A DNA stretch of 64,000 bases from CALESS01 sp964405455 (GTDB lineage Bacteria; Chloroflexota; Anaerolineae; Anaerolineales; Anaerolineaceae). The stretch lies in contig CAYOOA010000004.1 of assembly GCA_964405455.1 (NCBI GenBank), positions 15,510 to 79,509 on the forward strand, written 5' to 3'. This document shows, piece by piece, positions 16,208 through 24,996 of the stretch (the first letter of the stretch is position 1; every line of letters begins with the position of its first letter). Under the pieces are notes generated by a model that was not told the DNA's origin, ran no database searches, and saw only the letters and a program-made list of their open reading frames with translations. A program made the position numbers and the translations under genes.

Positions 16208-17569
16208 ATGTATACAATTATCCGTCCGCCCATACAGGAACCAGACCGTGTCAATTTTATTCAACATTTGATTGAAGCAGCCATTACGGCCGCTGATGCA
16301 CGGAAGGCTGTCCGGGGGGCAGTGAAATGGAAGAACGATAATTTACAAATCGGGGCAGAGAGCTACCCCACAGCTGAAATCTCTCGAATTCGCATAGTTG
16401 CAATCGGAAAAGCCGCCCTGGCGATGACCCGGGGAGCCGTGGACATCCTGGGTGAGAAGGTCTCGGATGGCATTTTGGTGACCAAGCATTTGCCCCCTGA
16501 TTGGCAAAGAGAAATTCCAGGCTGCATCCAGGGCTTGACTGGAGGACATCCAATCCCTGATGAGCACAGCATCGAGAGCGGCAGGGCTGTGGAGGAATTT
16601 CTCCGGAGTTCGCGCCAGGGTGATTTGATCCTGACTTTGATCTCTGGGGGTGGTTCGGCCCTGGTTACACTGCCTTATGCAGGGATTCAACTCAGTGATT
16701 TGCAACCGTTAAACCGCAGATTATTGGAGAGCGGTGCGGAGATCCGGGAAATCAATACCATCCGGAAACACCTGGACCGCATCAAAGGAGGAGGTTTTGC
16801 CCGCCTGGCGTTTCCAGCCAGGATTGCCTGCCTGATCGTGTCGGACGTGATGGGAGACCCGCTGGATGTTATCGCCAGCGGTATGACTGCTGCCGATCCA
16901 ACAACCTACGCTGATGCTTGGCGAATTCTGGAACATTACCGATTATTAACAGGCGTTTCGAACAACATACTTGATATTCTTCAGCGCGGAAACAGAGGAA
17001 AGATCCCGGAAACGCCCAAGGCTGGTGATCCATGCCTGGAGGGGGTGGCGAATGAAATCATTTTGAATAACGCCAGTGCATTGGAAGGAGCCCTTGGCGA
17101 GCTGGAGACGGCAGGTTGGAGAAGCCAGGTCCTGGAGGAAGAGTTGATAGGAGAAGCTCGTGAAGAAGGCCGCAGACTGGCAGAAATTCTGCGGCAATTG
17201 GCAAAGGAAAGCAATTCACGGAAACCCATCTGCCTGGTTGGAGGAGGCGAAACCACGGTCGAGGTGCGTGGAAGCGGGGTGGGGGGAAGGAACCTGGAAT
17301 TAGCTCTGGCTGCGGTGGATGTGCTGGGTGGGGTCCGAGATGTTGCACTGGTCAGCCTGGCCACAGACGGAGAGGACGGAATAACCGGATTTGCCGGTGC
17401 CGTGGTCACCGGAAGCACGCTTCGCATAGCCAAAGAATTAAACATCTCGCCCCGGGATTTCCTGGCTGAAAACAATTCCAGCCGCTTTTTTGAAGCGGCT
17501 GGAGGATTGATTAGAACCGGGTCCACCGGGACGAATGTGAACGATCTTGTATTGCTGATGGCCTGGTGA
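16208..17569 (+). CDS. Glycerate 2-kinase (GckA/TtuD, MOFRL type)
   Basis: A 453-residue class II glycerate kinase that makes 2-phosphoglycerate from D-glycerate and ATP. Characteristic segments are AIGKAALAM, LTGGHPIPDEHS, LISGGGSALVTLP, INTIRKHLDRIKGGGFA and SDVMGDPLDVIASGMTAADP. The C-terminal MOFRL domain is VGGGETTVEVRGSGVGGRNLELA with SLATDGEDGITGFAGA. The start has GGAG 6 nt upstream. The gene ends exactly where the convergent hydroxypyruvate reductase gene ends. Together they would convert hydroxypyruvate to glycerate and 2-phosphoglycerate, feeding lower glycolysis. Confidence 0.92.
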   Translation: MYTIIRPPIQEPDRVNFIQHLIEAAITAADARKAVRGAVKWKNDNLQIGAESYPTAEISRIRIVAIGKAALAMTRGAVDILGEKVSDGILVTKHLPPDWQREIPGCIQGLTGGHPIPDEHSIESGRAVEEFLRSSRQGDLILTLISGGGSALVTLPYAGIQLSDLQPLNRRLLESGAEIREINTIRKHLDRIKGGGFARLAFPARIACLIVSDVMGDPLDVIASGMTAADPTTYADAWRILEHYRLLTGVSNNILDILQRGNRGKIPETPKAGDPCLEGVANEIILNNASALEGALGELETAGWRSQVLEEELIGEAREEGRRLAEILRQLAKESNSRKPICLVGGGETTVEVRGSGVGGRNLELALAAVDVLGGVRDVALVSLATDGEDGITGFAGAVVTGSTLRIAKELNISPRDFLAENNSSRFFEAAGGLIRTGSTGTNVNDLVLLMAW

Positions 17570-18544
17570 TTATTTTTCGTAGACCTGGGGATTGGCGCAA
17601 AACGGCAGCTTTTCGCCCTTCAACCCGGCCAATAAATTATTGACTGAAATCAAAGCCATACGGGCACGAGTGGCTGAACTGGCGCTGGCAATGTGGGGGG
17701 TGATGACGACGTTTTTCATGGATAACAGGGGGTGATCTGCCGGGATGGGTTCGGGTTCGAAGACGTCCAAACCAGCTCCCGCAATTTCACCGGTTTGCAA
17801 AGCCCAGGTCAGGGCAGCCGGGTTGACGATGGACCCACGCGAGGTATTAATCAAGAAGGCTGATTTCTTCATCAGTTCAAACTGCTTAAAGTCAATCATG
17901 TGATGATTTTCCGGGGAGTAATATGCATGCAAGCTGACGAAGTCACTTTGTTTAAGCAATTCCTCCTGAGAAACAAACTCCGCCCCGGTTTTCTCTTCGG
18001 CTTCCAGGTTGCGCTTGGGGTTCGAGTACAAAATACGCATATCAAACCCGGCAGCCCGCCGGGCTACCGCCTGGCCGATCCGGCCAAAACCGATGATACC
18101 AAGTGTTGCACCAAACAGGTCCGCGCCGGTCAACACAAATGGACCCCACGGCCGCCAGATTCCTTTAACGACTTCATTGTGAGCCTCCACTACCCGACGG
18201 GCGGTGGCTAGCATCAAGGCCAGGGTAAGGTCGGCGCAGGCTTCTGTCAGCACGCCGGGCGTATGGCCAACCGGAATCCCGTGCTGGGTGGCAAAAACAA
18301 GATCGATATTATCGGTTCCAACGGCATACTGGCTGACTATCTTCAATCCAGGCGCTGAAAGTACCTGGCTGTCAATTGGGTCGGTTAAAAGGGTGAGCAA
18401 CCCATCGCATTGATAGGCTTTTTCAACCAGGAAAGCATGGGAGGGAGGAGTTTCTTCGCCCCAAACTTCAACTTCACAATGATGAGCCAAGAGGTCCAAC
18501 GCTTCCTGGTGAAGACGGCGGGTAACAAAGACACGTGGTTTCAT
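17570..18544 (-). CDS. D-2-hydroxyacid dehydrogenase (glyoxylate/hydroxypyruvate reductase)
   Basis: A 324-residue NAD(P)-dependent enzyme of the GyaR/GhrB type. The Rossmann motif is GIIGFGRIGQAVARRA near residues 150-165. The catalytic Arg is in NTSRGSIV, Glu in VFEPEPIPADHPL and His in ITPHIASA. It reduces glyoxylate or hydroxypyruvate in the cytoplasm. The neighbouring glycerate kinase supports hydroxypyruvate/glycerate metabolism. Its stop abuts the stop of that gene with no base between them. It has no Shine-Dalgarno; TAGAAT ends 9 nt before the ATG. Confidence 0.9.
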   Translation of the reverse strand: MKPRVFVTRRLHQEALDLLAHHCEVEVWGEETPPSHAFLVEKAYQCDGLLTLLTDPIDSQVLSAPGLKIVSQYAVGTDNIDLVFATQHGIPVGHTPGVLTEACADLTLALMLATARRVVEAHNEVVKGIWRPWGPFVLTGADLFGATLGIIGFGRIGQAVARRAAGFDMRILYSNPKRNLEAEEKTGAEFVSQEELLKQSDFVSLHAYYSPENHHMIDFKQFELMKKSAFLINTSRGSIVNPAALTWALQTGEIAGAGLDVFEPEPIPADHPLLSMKNVVITPHIASASSATRARMALISVNNLLAGLKGEKLPFCANPQVYEK

Positions 18545-18553
18545 AGGTAGATT

Positions 18554-18559
18554 ATTCTA
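18554..18559 (-). promoter_or_regulatory. Candidate -10 for hydroxypyruvate reductase (leaderless)
   Basis: TAGAAT on the minus strand, 9 nt before the start codon, in the 25-bp gap after the hypothetical gene. Confidence 0.35.
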
Positions 18560-18569
18560 AAAAGGATAA

Positions 18570-19109
18570 TTATCGTCCTGCGATAAGTACGTTTTTGCTG
18601 CGACAAATCATCATTGGAACCCGGATGATTGGAAGGGTCGGAAAAACAGGTGATGTGATCTGGACATCGTACACGGATGTAAATTCCTCGCGGTTCAGTT
18701 CAATAAATTTTGCAAGGTCAGCCCGCATAGAAGCCCAGAGGGAGCCTTCTGCCCGAAAGGAACTGAATAAAACCGTTACAGGCAGAAGACGGCGGTTGGG
18801 TTCAGCAGCGTCATAATCCAACGGCTCAGTCGTGCTTGGAAGAAGGTGCATCGCCTGGATTTCCGATTTGGGGATATGAATTTCTGGGAATTGGTTCGGT
18901 TTGGAGGGCGTGCTGCCAATTACATGAATAACCTTGGCGTTCTGAAGCTGAACAATATCGGGCGCCGAACTGGTCTTCAGCCAAGTGCTCACGCGGATCT
19001 GGCTGACAACTTTTACATCGCCCAGAAGCATAGCCGACCGGGTGTAGAGGATGACAGGCATAACTTTTTCGGATGTTTCATTGATTATGTTGCTTGATGA
19101 AATGGACAT
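18570..19109 (-). CDS. Hypothetical protein, 179 residues
   Basis: I do not recognise the family. The protein is soluble, with beta-rich sequence around VMPVILYTRSAMLLGDVKVV and IHVIGSTPS, then a mixed C-terminal part. No catalytic motif is evident. I start at the ATG at 19109, preceded by an AAAGGTGGGTG ribosome-binding region. An in-frame extension to 19157 would lie inside a perfect palindrome and is less likely. It sits 71 bp downstream of the threonine dehydrogenase gene and 25 bp before the hydroxyacid dehydrogenase gene, all on the minus strand. Confidence 0.65.
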   Translation of the reverse strand: MSISSSNIINETSEKVMPVILYTRSAMLLGDVKVVSQIRVSTWLKTSSAPDIVQLQNAKVIHVIGSTPSKPNQFPEIHIPKSEIQAMHLLPSTTEPLDYDAAEPNRRLLPVTVLFSSFRAEGSLWASMRADLAKFIELNREEFTSVYDVQITSPVFPTLPIIRVPMMICRSKNVLIAGR

Positions 19110-19123
19110 TTCACCCACCTTTT

Positions 19124-19167
19124 TTTCATACAGATGGCAAGTCATTAGCCTTGCCATCTGTATGAAA
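19124..19167. repeat. Perfect 18-bp inverted repeat, leader hairpin or operator
   Basis: Arms 19124-19141 and 19150-19167 are exact complements with an 8-nt spacer. The minus-strand RNA hairpin would end just before the ribosome-binding site of the 19109 gene. There is no T tract after it on either strand, so a simple terminator is unlikely. Confidence 0.85.
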
Positions 19168-19180
19168 TATACTCATGGAT

Positions 19181-20200
19181 TTAAAGTGAATACCGCCGCT
19201 TAATGGAAGGGATCAGGTATTCTTCGAAGGAACGAGTCTGATCAAAATCCGGCTGCCAATCCCAATCAACACGGGCAGCACTGTCGTCAATATCGCCAGG
19301 CCAGGAATCGACAATTCTCTGGCGGGCTTCATGGGGTTTGAATGTAATCTCAGCCGTGGGGAAATACTTCTGGACAATGGCTTTGAATTCTTCTGCAGTT
19401 GGGCTGAAAGAAGTCACATTATAAACAAACCGGGTCAAGCGCTCGGAAGGTGCAGCTTCCAATTGAAGGAGGGATTTGATTGCATCGGGCATGGCCATGA
19501 ATGGCAAGCGGGCATCCGGACGAACGAAGCACGGATAGGGCTTTCCCTGGGCGGCGTGATGGAGCATTTCGGGACCGTAATCACTGGTCCCACCGGTGGG
19601 GATAGTGTCTGAGCTGATCAGGCCGGGGAAGCGCAGGCAGCGAAAGTCGATGGTATTGGCGGTGTGATCGGCGGCCAGTTGGCGGTAATGGCGGGCGTAA
19701 TAGCGGCCAAGATGCTCACAATACAGTTTATTACAGCCGTACATGGTGGCCGGTTGGAGGAATTCATCTTCTTTGACCTTGCCAACCGAATTCTTAACCT
19801 CCAGGCTGGGCAGACCATAAGCGGCTATGGAGGATGGATAGAGGAACTTGACGCGGCGTCCCTGCCACTGGGATTGTTCCACAGCCAAGCGGAGAAGATT
19901 CAATGTGCCCTCTACATTAATTCGGTGGGCGGTTTCGGGGTTATATTCGGCCTTGGTTGAGAGGATTGAAGCCAGGTGGTAAATCGTCTGAATTTCAAAT
20001 TCGACCACCATTCGGCCAAGCAGCATGCCATCCAGGATATCCCCCTGGATGAAACGCTCGCAATAAGGGCGAAGGGATTCATCCAGCGGTTGGACATCCA
20101 GGGCAACGACGCTGACATCACCCTTCTCGCCGAGATGTTTGATCAGGCCGTGGCCAATTTCACCATTTGCTCCAGTGATAAGGACGACTTCTTTACGCAT
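19181..20200 (-). CDS. L-threonine 3-dehydrogenase, short-chain (epimerase-like) type
   Basis: A 339-residue extended SDR. The NAD site is TGANGEIGHGL near residues 9-19. The YxxxK catalytic pair is in MYGCNKLYCEHLG. The C-terminal half has the segments RFPGLISSDTIPTGGTSDYG and IVDSWPGDIDDSAARVDWDW, which are characteristic of SDR-type threonine dehydrogenases rather than UDP-glucose epimerases. It would oxidise L-threonine to 2-amino-3-ketobutyrate. The start at 20200 has GGAG 9 nt upstream; a TTG at 20215 is in frame but less likely. No Kbl lyase gene is adjacent. Confidence 0.82.
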   Translation of the reverse strand: MRKEVVLITGANGEIGHGLIKHLGEKGDVSVVALDVQPLDESLRPYCERFIQGDILDGMLLGRMVVEFEIQTIYHLASILSTKAEYNPETAHRINVEGTLNLLRLAVEQSQWQGRRVKFLYPSSIAAYGLPSLEVKNSVGKVKEDEFLQPATMYGCNKLYCEHLGRYYARHYRQLAADHTANTIDFRCLRFPGLISSDTIPTGGTSDYGPEMLHHAAQGKPYPCFVRPDARLPFMAMPDAIKSLLQLEAAPSERLTRFVYNVTSFSPTAEEFKAIVQKYFPTAEITFKPHEARQRIVDSWPGDIDDSAARVDWDWQPDFDQTRSFEEYLIPSIKRRYSL

Positions 20201-20292
20201 TTTGGCAATCTCCAAGAATGAGAATATATAGATTGTACAGGAAATTTGGTGCGATGAAAGACATAAATGAGGCTGATAATGATCAGAAAAAT

Positions 20293-20322
20293 TACGCCCC
20301 CGGAAGTTCTCCCGGGGGCGTA
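20293..20322 (-). terminator. Rho-independent terminator of secDF
   Basis: An 11-bp GC-rich stem (20293-20303 with 20312-20322), followed on the minus strand by ATTTTTCT. Confidence 0.9.
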
Positions 20323-20329
20323 TCTATCG

Positions 20330-21256
20330 TTATGCGGAGGTTGTTGCCTCTTTGCGGTGGAACCAGGTCCGCCACTCTTTCTTTTCCCAAACGACGAGAA
20401 TGGGAGCGGCGATGAAGATGGATGAATAGGTACCGCTGAACAGGCCGATCAGCAGAATGACGGAGAATTCACGCAGGGTCACGCCGCCGAAGAGGGCCAG
20501 CGCCAGGAGCAGGAATTCAGAGGTCATCAACTGAGTGTTGATGGATCGTTGCAGGGTTTGGACAATAGAGTGGTTGACCAGTTTTTCGAAGTCCAATTTG
20601 CGATAGATGTTATTGTTTTCGCGAACGCGGTCGAATACAACGATCTTATCCTGGACGGAGAAACCGATCACTGTCAGCAGGGCGGTCAGGAAGAGCGAGT
20701 CAACCTGCCAGCCGAAGAAATGACCGCCGATGGCGCTGATGGAAACCACCACGAGAATATCATGCAGCATGGCAATGATGGCGCAGATACCATAACGCAG
20801 GGCGTTCGGCAGACCGCGGAAGGAGAACCAGATGAAAATTACCACCGCCAGGGCAGCGACCCCGACAGCCAGGCCTGCACGCCGGGTTACCTGTTCGCCG
20901 ATGGTTGGGCCGACCGAGTCAAACTTCTGGATTTCAACGGTGGTGTTGAACTTGGTCTGCATTTTTTCAATCACAGCAGCACGCTGGGTATCATCCAGGA
21001 AAGAAGAGCGGATGATCAATATATCCGTACCGCTGGTGGTGATCTTGGTGTCTGTAATGCCCAGTTCTTTGTAGAGATCAACTACATCTGCGGTGGAAGG
21101 GAGTGTGGCATTGGTGAATTTTACTTCCAACAAACTGCCACCTGTGAAGTCAATGGCGAGGGGCATCCCATAAATGGCCATAATGAGCAGCCCCGGAACG
21201 ATCACGAGCAGGGAAAGCAGGAAAAACCAGTAGCGTTTACCGAGAAGATTTAACAT
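20330..21256 (-). CDS. secF: Protein translocase subunit SecF
   Basis: A 308-residue inner-membrane protein that works with SecD in proton-driven protein export. The N-terminal membrane helix is followed by the signature IDFTGGSLLEV near residue 36. A small extracytoplasmic domain (about 50-120) and five more membrane segments follow, with VGPTIGEQV and the VIGFSVQDKIVVFDRVREN segment typical of SecF. Start ATG 21256 has GAGGTGAGGA upstream. It lies 13 bp after secD. Confidence 0.95.
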   Translation of the reverse strand: MLNLLGKRYWFFLLSLLVIVPGLLIMAIYGMPLAIDFTGGSLLEVKFTNATLPSTADVVDLYKELGITDTKITTSGTDILIIRSSFLDDTQRAAVIEKMQTKFNTTVEIQKFDSVGPTIGEQVTRRAGLAVGVAALAVVIFIWFSFRGLPNALRYGICAIIAMLHDILVVVSISAIGGHFFGWQVDSLFLTALLTVIGFSVQDKIVVFDRVRENNNIYRKLDFEKLVNHSIVQTLQRSINTQLMTSEFLLLALALFGGVTLREFSVILLIGLFSGTYSSIFIAAPILVVWEKKEWRTWFHRKEATTSA

Positions 21257-21269
21257 TGTTCCTCACCTC

Positions 21270-22703
21270 TTAAGCGCCAAACCACTTGCGCGAAATCTTA
21301 GAGCTGACAAAGTCCAGGACCACGTTAAGGAAGGTACGAGTGATGAAAATGGACGTGAACAGTGAAATGATCACACCCAAAGCCAGGGTGATGGCGAAGC
21401 CCTTCACAATGGTGGCACCAAAGGAGGAGCCAAACCAGAAGAGAATGGCGGAGGTGATCAAGGTGGCTGCATTCGAGTCGCGAATGGATGGCCAGGCGCG
21501 CTTCCAACCCAGGTCGATGGCCTGGAAGAGAGTCCGACCCGAGCGAAGCTCCTCTTTCAAGCGTTCAAAAATGAGGATATTCGCATCCAGGGCACCGCCG
21601 GTGGAAAGCAACAAACCAGCGATACCAGGCAGGGTCAGGGTGACAGGGATCAGCTTGTACAAGGCCAGGGTGATCACACCATAGCAGGCAATGGCCAGGA
21701 CGGCGATCAAACCATTCAGGCGATAGAAGATCAGCATGAAAAGGGCGACGATGATAAAACCGGCAATACCAGCCCGCAGGCTCTTGCTCAGGGAGTCGGC
21801 GCCAAGGGTCGGGCCGACCACGCGGCTTTCGGCAACTTTGAGCGGGATGGGCAGGGAGCCGTAGCGCAGTTGGATCGCCAGAGCATTGGCAGAGTCAACT
21901 GTGAAGGAACCCTGGATGATGCCTTCGCCCTTGGTAATGGCACTGTCAATCTTTGGAGCTGAAAGAATGGTTTTATCCAGTACGATGGCCAGATATTTGC
22001 CAACATTGTTAGTGGTGTAATCGGCAAAGATCTTTGCGCCTTCATCCTTTAGGGAGAACTGGATGACAACCTTTCCAGTGTTGTCCGTAGTGACACCGAC
22101 ATCCTTCAACTGGTCACCCGTCATGATGGTCGTCCAGACTTTATCTTCAGGAGCAACCGTAGCCGTAGGTTCGGGGGTGGCAGCGGTATCAGTTGAAGTC
22201 GGAGCCGGGGTAGGGGCAACCTGTGTAGCTTCAGCGGTAGGGGTGGTTTGAGTCCCCGAAGTTGAAGAAGAGGCTGTGTTAAGCGTGGTTTTAATCACGG
22301 TGCCGGGGCTGAGGGGTGAATCACCCATATCCACAAATTCCAATTGACCCGTGGTCTTCAACAGAGAGACAACCTGGTCCACATTGGTCGCACCAGGGAT
22401 CTCGATGATGAAGCGGCGAGTGCCAGCTACCTGGACAGAGGATTCGGTCAGACCGGTGCTGTCGACGCGGTTCTGAAGGATTTGGCGGGTATCGGCAAGC
22501 TGCTGGGCGTCGATGGCTTGATCGGCGGGCAAATCAACTTCCAATAACACATTCATGCCACCCTGCAGATCAAGCCCATAAACGGTCTTCATGCTGCGGG
22601 TGAAGCTGCCAATTTTCAGACCGGGGTTGGAGGGAAGCACAACCCAGATTGCGGCAGCCAGGATGACAAAGATCAGTGCTAGATTGATATACTTCGATTT
22701 CAT
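21270..22703 (-). CDS. secD: Protein translocase subunit SecD
   Basis: A 477-residue membrane protein with the SecD signature YGLDLQGGMNVLLEV near residue 42. The P1 periplasmic domain contains RVDSTGLTESSVQ. Between about residues 140 and 190 lies a low-complexity linker rich in Thr, Pro, Ala and Ser that is not in typical SecD. The membrane part has the conserved VVGPTLGADSL and TGGALDANILIFERLKEELRSG segments. The start has GGAGG 9 nt upstream. It forms an operon with secF. Confidence 0.95.
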   Translation of the reverse strand: MKSKYINLALIFVILAAAIWVVLPSNPGLKIGSFTRSMKTVYGLDLQGGMNVLLEVDLPADQAIDAQQLADTRQILQNRVDSTGLTESSVQVAGTRRFIIEIPGATNVDQVVSLLKTTGQLEFVDMGDSPLSPGTVIKTTLNTASSSTSGTQTTPTAEATQVAPTPAPTSTDTAATPEPTATVAPEDKVWTTIMTGDQLKDVGVTTDNTGKVVIQFSLKDEGAKIFADYTTNNVGKYLAIVLDKTILSAPKIDSAITKGEGIIQGSFTVDSANALAIQLRYGSLPIPLKVAESRVVGPTLGADSLSKSLRAGIAGFIIVALFMLIFYRLNGLIAVLAIACYGVITLALYKLIPVTLTLPGIAGLLLSTGGALDANILIFERLKEELRSGRTLFQAIDLGWKRAWPSIRDSNAATLITSAILFWFGSSFGATIVKGFAITLALGVIISLFTSIFITRTFLNVVLDFVSSKISRKWFGA

Positions 22704-22731
22704 GCTGCTACGGCCTCCAATTCAGACAAAT

Positions 22732-22764
22732 GCCAGCTCGGCGGCTGGCGTCCGGAGGATTATA
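22732..22764 (-). promoter_or_regulatory. Candidate secD promoter and leader hairpin
   Basis: TATAAT (22764-22759) on the minus strand, without a strong -35. A small hairpin (GCCAGC at 22732-22737 with GCTGGC at 22744-22749) sits in the leader. Confidence 0.4.
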
Positions 22765-22791
22765 ACCGTTTTGAGAGTAGATGAACAGGGA

Positions 22792-23187
22792 TTATAAATG
22801 GGAGAAATCCGGGGAGGAACCAAGGAGTGGTTTCAGGTGTTGTAAGACAAGTTGCATAATTTCTGTAGGAGTAAGAGGGTCAGTCATGATATAAAGATCG
22901 GCATGCAGGCGCGCATGCGAAAGACGACGCTGCTGTTCCTGGAAATCTGCCTCGGTCCAATCCAGCCGGCGGCGTCGGGTACTGACTTCAAAAGAGGCAT
23001 CCAGGAAAACCAGGAAATCCGGGTGAACCAGGCGCTGCCACATGGTGGGGACGAAGGAGTGTTCCTGGGCAATATGGCGTAAATCCAATTCTAGATGTAA
23101 GGCGTGAAGGCCCTGGATCAGGGTGGATTTCCCGGATCCGCAGGGACCCACCACGCCAACAACCAGGAGATTAACCTTCGTTGGCAT
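22792..23187 (-). CDS. P-loop protein, small nucleotide-kinase-like
   Basis: A 131-residue protein with a Walker A motif GPCGSGKST near residues 14-22. DFLVFLDAS could hold the Walker B strand. STRRRRLDWTEADFQEQQRRL resembles the basic lid of nucleoside or shikimate kinases. It is shorter than known nucleoside kinases and I cannot assign a substrate. The ATG at 23187 overlaps the end of the RCK gene by 17 bp and lacks a Shine-Dalgarno; a TTG a few codons later near AAGG is an alternative. It is the third gene of the SpoIIE/RCK operon. Confidence 0.6.
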   Translation of the reverse strand: MPTKVNLLVVGVVGPCGSGKSTLIQGLHALHLELDLRHIAQEHSFVPTMWQRLVHPDFLVFLDASFEVSTRRRRLDWTEADFQEQQRRLSHARLHADLYIMTDPLTPTEIMQLVLQHLKPLLGSSPDFSHL

Positions 23188-24220
23188 GGACGATTGTGGA
23201 GACTTTCTCCGGGCGGCCCAGGACGGCCAGGGTATCACCCTGTTGAATCATGATGCTGGAGGCCGGGTGGAGATCCCGGTTACCATCACGGCCGTGGAAG
23301 ACGATCGATAAATCGAAAAATTCCTCAACCGCTGAAATTGACTGGCCTTTTAAACTGGATTGAGGTTGAACCTGTAATCGAGCCAGACAATTTGGCTCTC
23401 CTTCGATGGAAATCGTGGGGGTGATATCCACATTGGCTGCAGAGGCGGCAAAAATAGGCGCCGCCATGCCAGTGGCGGAAAACGCCCGAAAGCCGAACTG
23501 CTCCTGAAGAGAATGGGCAAAATCATCATCAAAGATGCGGATGATCACCTGAATAGAAGGATTTAAACTACGTGCTTTGAGGGCCATCTGCAGGTTGAGT
23601 GAATCGTTCTGGGTGCACAGAATTACCGCCCGGGCGGAAGGAATGCCGGCAGCCAGTTGAGCTTCGGTTTTTGAGCCATCATCTTCTATGACTGGAATTC
23701 CCATCTCCCTGACTTTTAATTCCAAATCAGGTCGGGCTGGATATTGCACAACCACGACATCCTGTTCGATCAGGGATAATTGCTGTACAACCCGGAAGCC
23801 CAGGTGACCCAGTCCGATCAATACCACATGGTTGGAGAAAGTTGAAGCAACCGCCATTTCCCAATCCTTTCCGCGGGCGCGTCGGTTGAAGAGCATGACG
23901 CCAAAATCCGTCAAGCCTTGTGCCAGCAGGCCGATGCCAATCACCGGCATAATGAAATGAAATGCCTGGAGATACCAGGCATGCGGAAAATCCAGGAAGC
24001 CCTGGAGAAATATCAAAGTCAGCATGAAATAAACGGATTCGACCAGACTGTCCGGAGCTTCTCCAGCCTGCCTGGCAAGGTAATAATAAATCATTCCGCA
24101 CCCGATGACGGCGAGCAGAAAGAAGAACAGGGGCTTTTGGAATTCACGCAACAATAGGCGGAGATCGCGGACTCCAGCCTTGAATTGGCGACTACGACTA
24201 AGCGGGCGGTTGCGACTCAT
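23171..24220 (-). CDS. RCK (TrkA-N/TrkA-C) membrane protein without a K+ selectivity filter
   Basis: A 349-residue protein. Hydrophobic segments lie at about 29-49, 62-75 and 88-110. RCK_N with the Rossmann motif VVLIGLGHLGFRVV starts near 131 and RCK_C covers about 275-345. The layout is that of a two-TM potassium channel, but the loop between the segments (LTLIFLQGFLDFP) has no TVGYGD-like filter. Either the pore selects differently or the protein senses ligand at the membrane. It overlaps the phosphatase gene upstream by 23 bp. Confidence 0.72.
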   Translation of the reverse strand: MSRNRPLSRSRQFKAGVRDLRLLLREFQKPLFFFLLAVIGCGMIYYYLARQAGEAPDSLVESVYFMLTLIFLQGFLDFPHAWYLQAFHFIMPVIGIGLLAQGLTDFGVMLFNRRARGKDWEMAVASTFSNHVVLIGLGHLGFRVVQQLSLIEQDVVVVQYPARPDLELKVREMGIPVIEDDGSKTEAQLAAGIPSARAVILCTQNDSLNLQMALKARSLNPSIQVIIRIFDDDFAHSLQEQFGFRAFSATGMAAPIFAASAANVDITPTISIEGEPNCLARLQVQPQSSLKGQSISAVEEFFDLSIVFHGRDGNRDLHPASSIMIQQGDTLAVLGRPEKVSTIVHANEG

Positions 24221-24944
24221 TTTCTTTGGGAATATATTGATCAGCCACTGGCAGGCGAACTGTCATGCGGCGAATCTGACCGGTGGAGTGGGGGTACACC
24301 CGCAGGACCACGATGCTCATATCATCGTTTGGTCTGCCCTGGTCAAGGCGAATGGCTTCATTTAGCAGCGTGTCTGCAATCTCTTGAGGGGTGGGGTCCT
24401 GGTCTTCCAGTAAGGATTCCAATAACGTGCAGATATCCAGGTTCTGGCCGATGCGGGAACCGGCGTGAGTGATGCCGTCTGTGAATACGACAATCGTGAT
24501 CCCCGCTTCGAGGTTGATTTCCATGATCGTCGGTCGGATATTGCGGGCTGTACCGATGGCTGTGCTTTCACCCCCCAGGCATTCGATGGAATCATCCCGG
24601 GCAATGAATATAGGAGATGAGTTATTGCGCGTGATGACCAATGTGCCGGTTTGCAGATCGGCAGAAAGGATATTCAGTGTGGCTGAGACCTTGCCGCTGC
24701 GCTCGGTAAAAAGATAATCGGATGCAGCCCGGGCTGCCGCGCCGTCGCGCACGCCCTCTGCAAGGAGTGCAATCACTTTCCGGACCACCATGGTGGAGAT
24801 GGTTTTAGCTCCACGACCGGAGGTCTGCCCATCCGAAAGAACGACGGAAACGCCGCCGTTCGGCCGCTCGACCACTTCCAGCGTATCACCGCTCTCTGAG
24901 ACAGCGTATTTATTCGTTTTGGCAACTGCAATCTGGATTTCCAT
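24198..24944 (-). CDS. SpoIIE-type PP2C serine phosphatase
   Basis: A 248-residue single-domain phosphatase of the PPM family. Metal-binding motifs are SDGQTSGRGA near residues 38-47, FTDGITHAG and PNDDMSIVVL. No sensor domain is attached. Such proteins dephosphorylate anti-anti-sigma factors or other phosphoserine proteins. The start at 24944 has no Shine-Dalgarno; TGT-TAGAAT ends 7 nt upstream. The earlier in-frame codon at 24968 lies upstream of the -10. It leads an operon with the RCK and P-loop genes. Confidence 0.8.
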   Translation of the reverse strand: MEIQIAVAKTNKYAVSESGDTLEVVERPNGGVSVVLSDGQTSGRGAKTISTMVVRKVIALLAEGVRDGAAARAASDYLFTERSGKVSATLNILSADLQTGTLVITRNNSSPIFIARDDSIECLGGESTAIGTARNIRPTIMEINLEAGITIVVFTDGITHAGSRIGQNLDICTLLESLLEDQDPTPQEIADTLLNEAIRLDQGRPNDDMSIVVLRVYPHSTGQIRRMTVRLPVADQYIPKENESQPPA

Positions 24945-24951
24945 GTGTATA

Positions 24952-24960
24952 ATTCTAACA
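24952..24960 (-). promoter_or_regulatory. SpoIIE-gene promoter, extended -10 (leaderless)
   Basis: TGT-TAGAAT on the minus strand, 7 nt before the ATG at 24944. Confidence 0.5.
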
Positions 24961-24996
24961 AGAATCAAGTTTCAATGATAGACCCTACCTGCAGGA

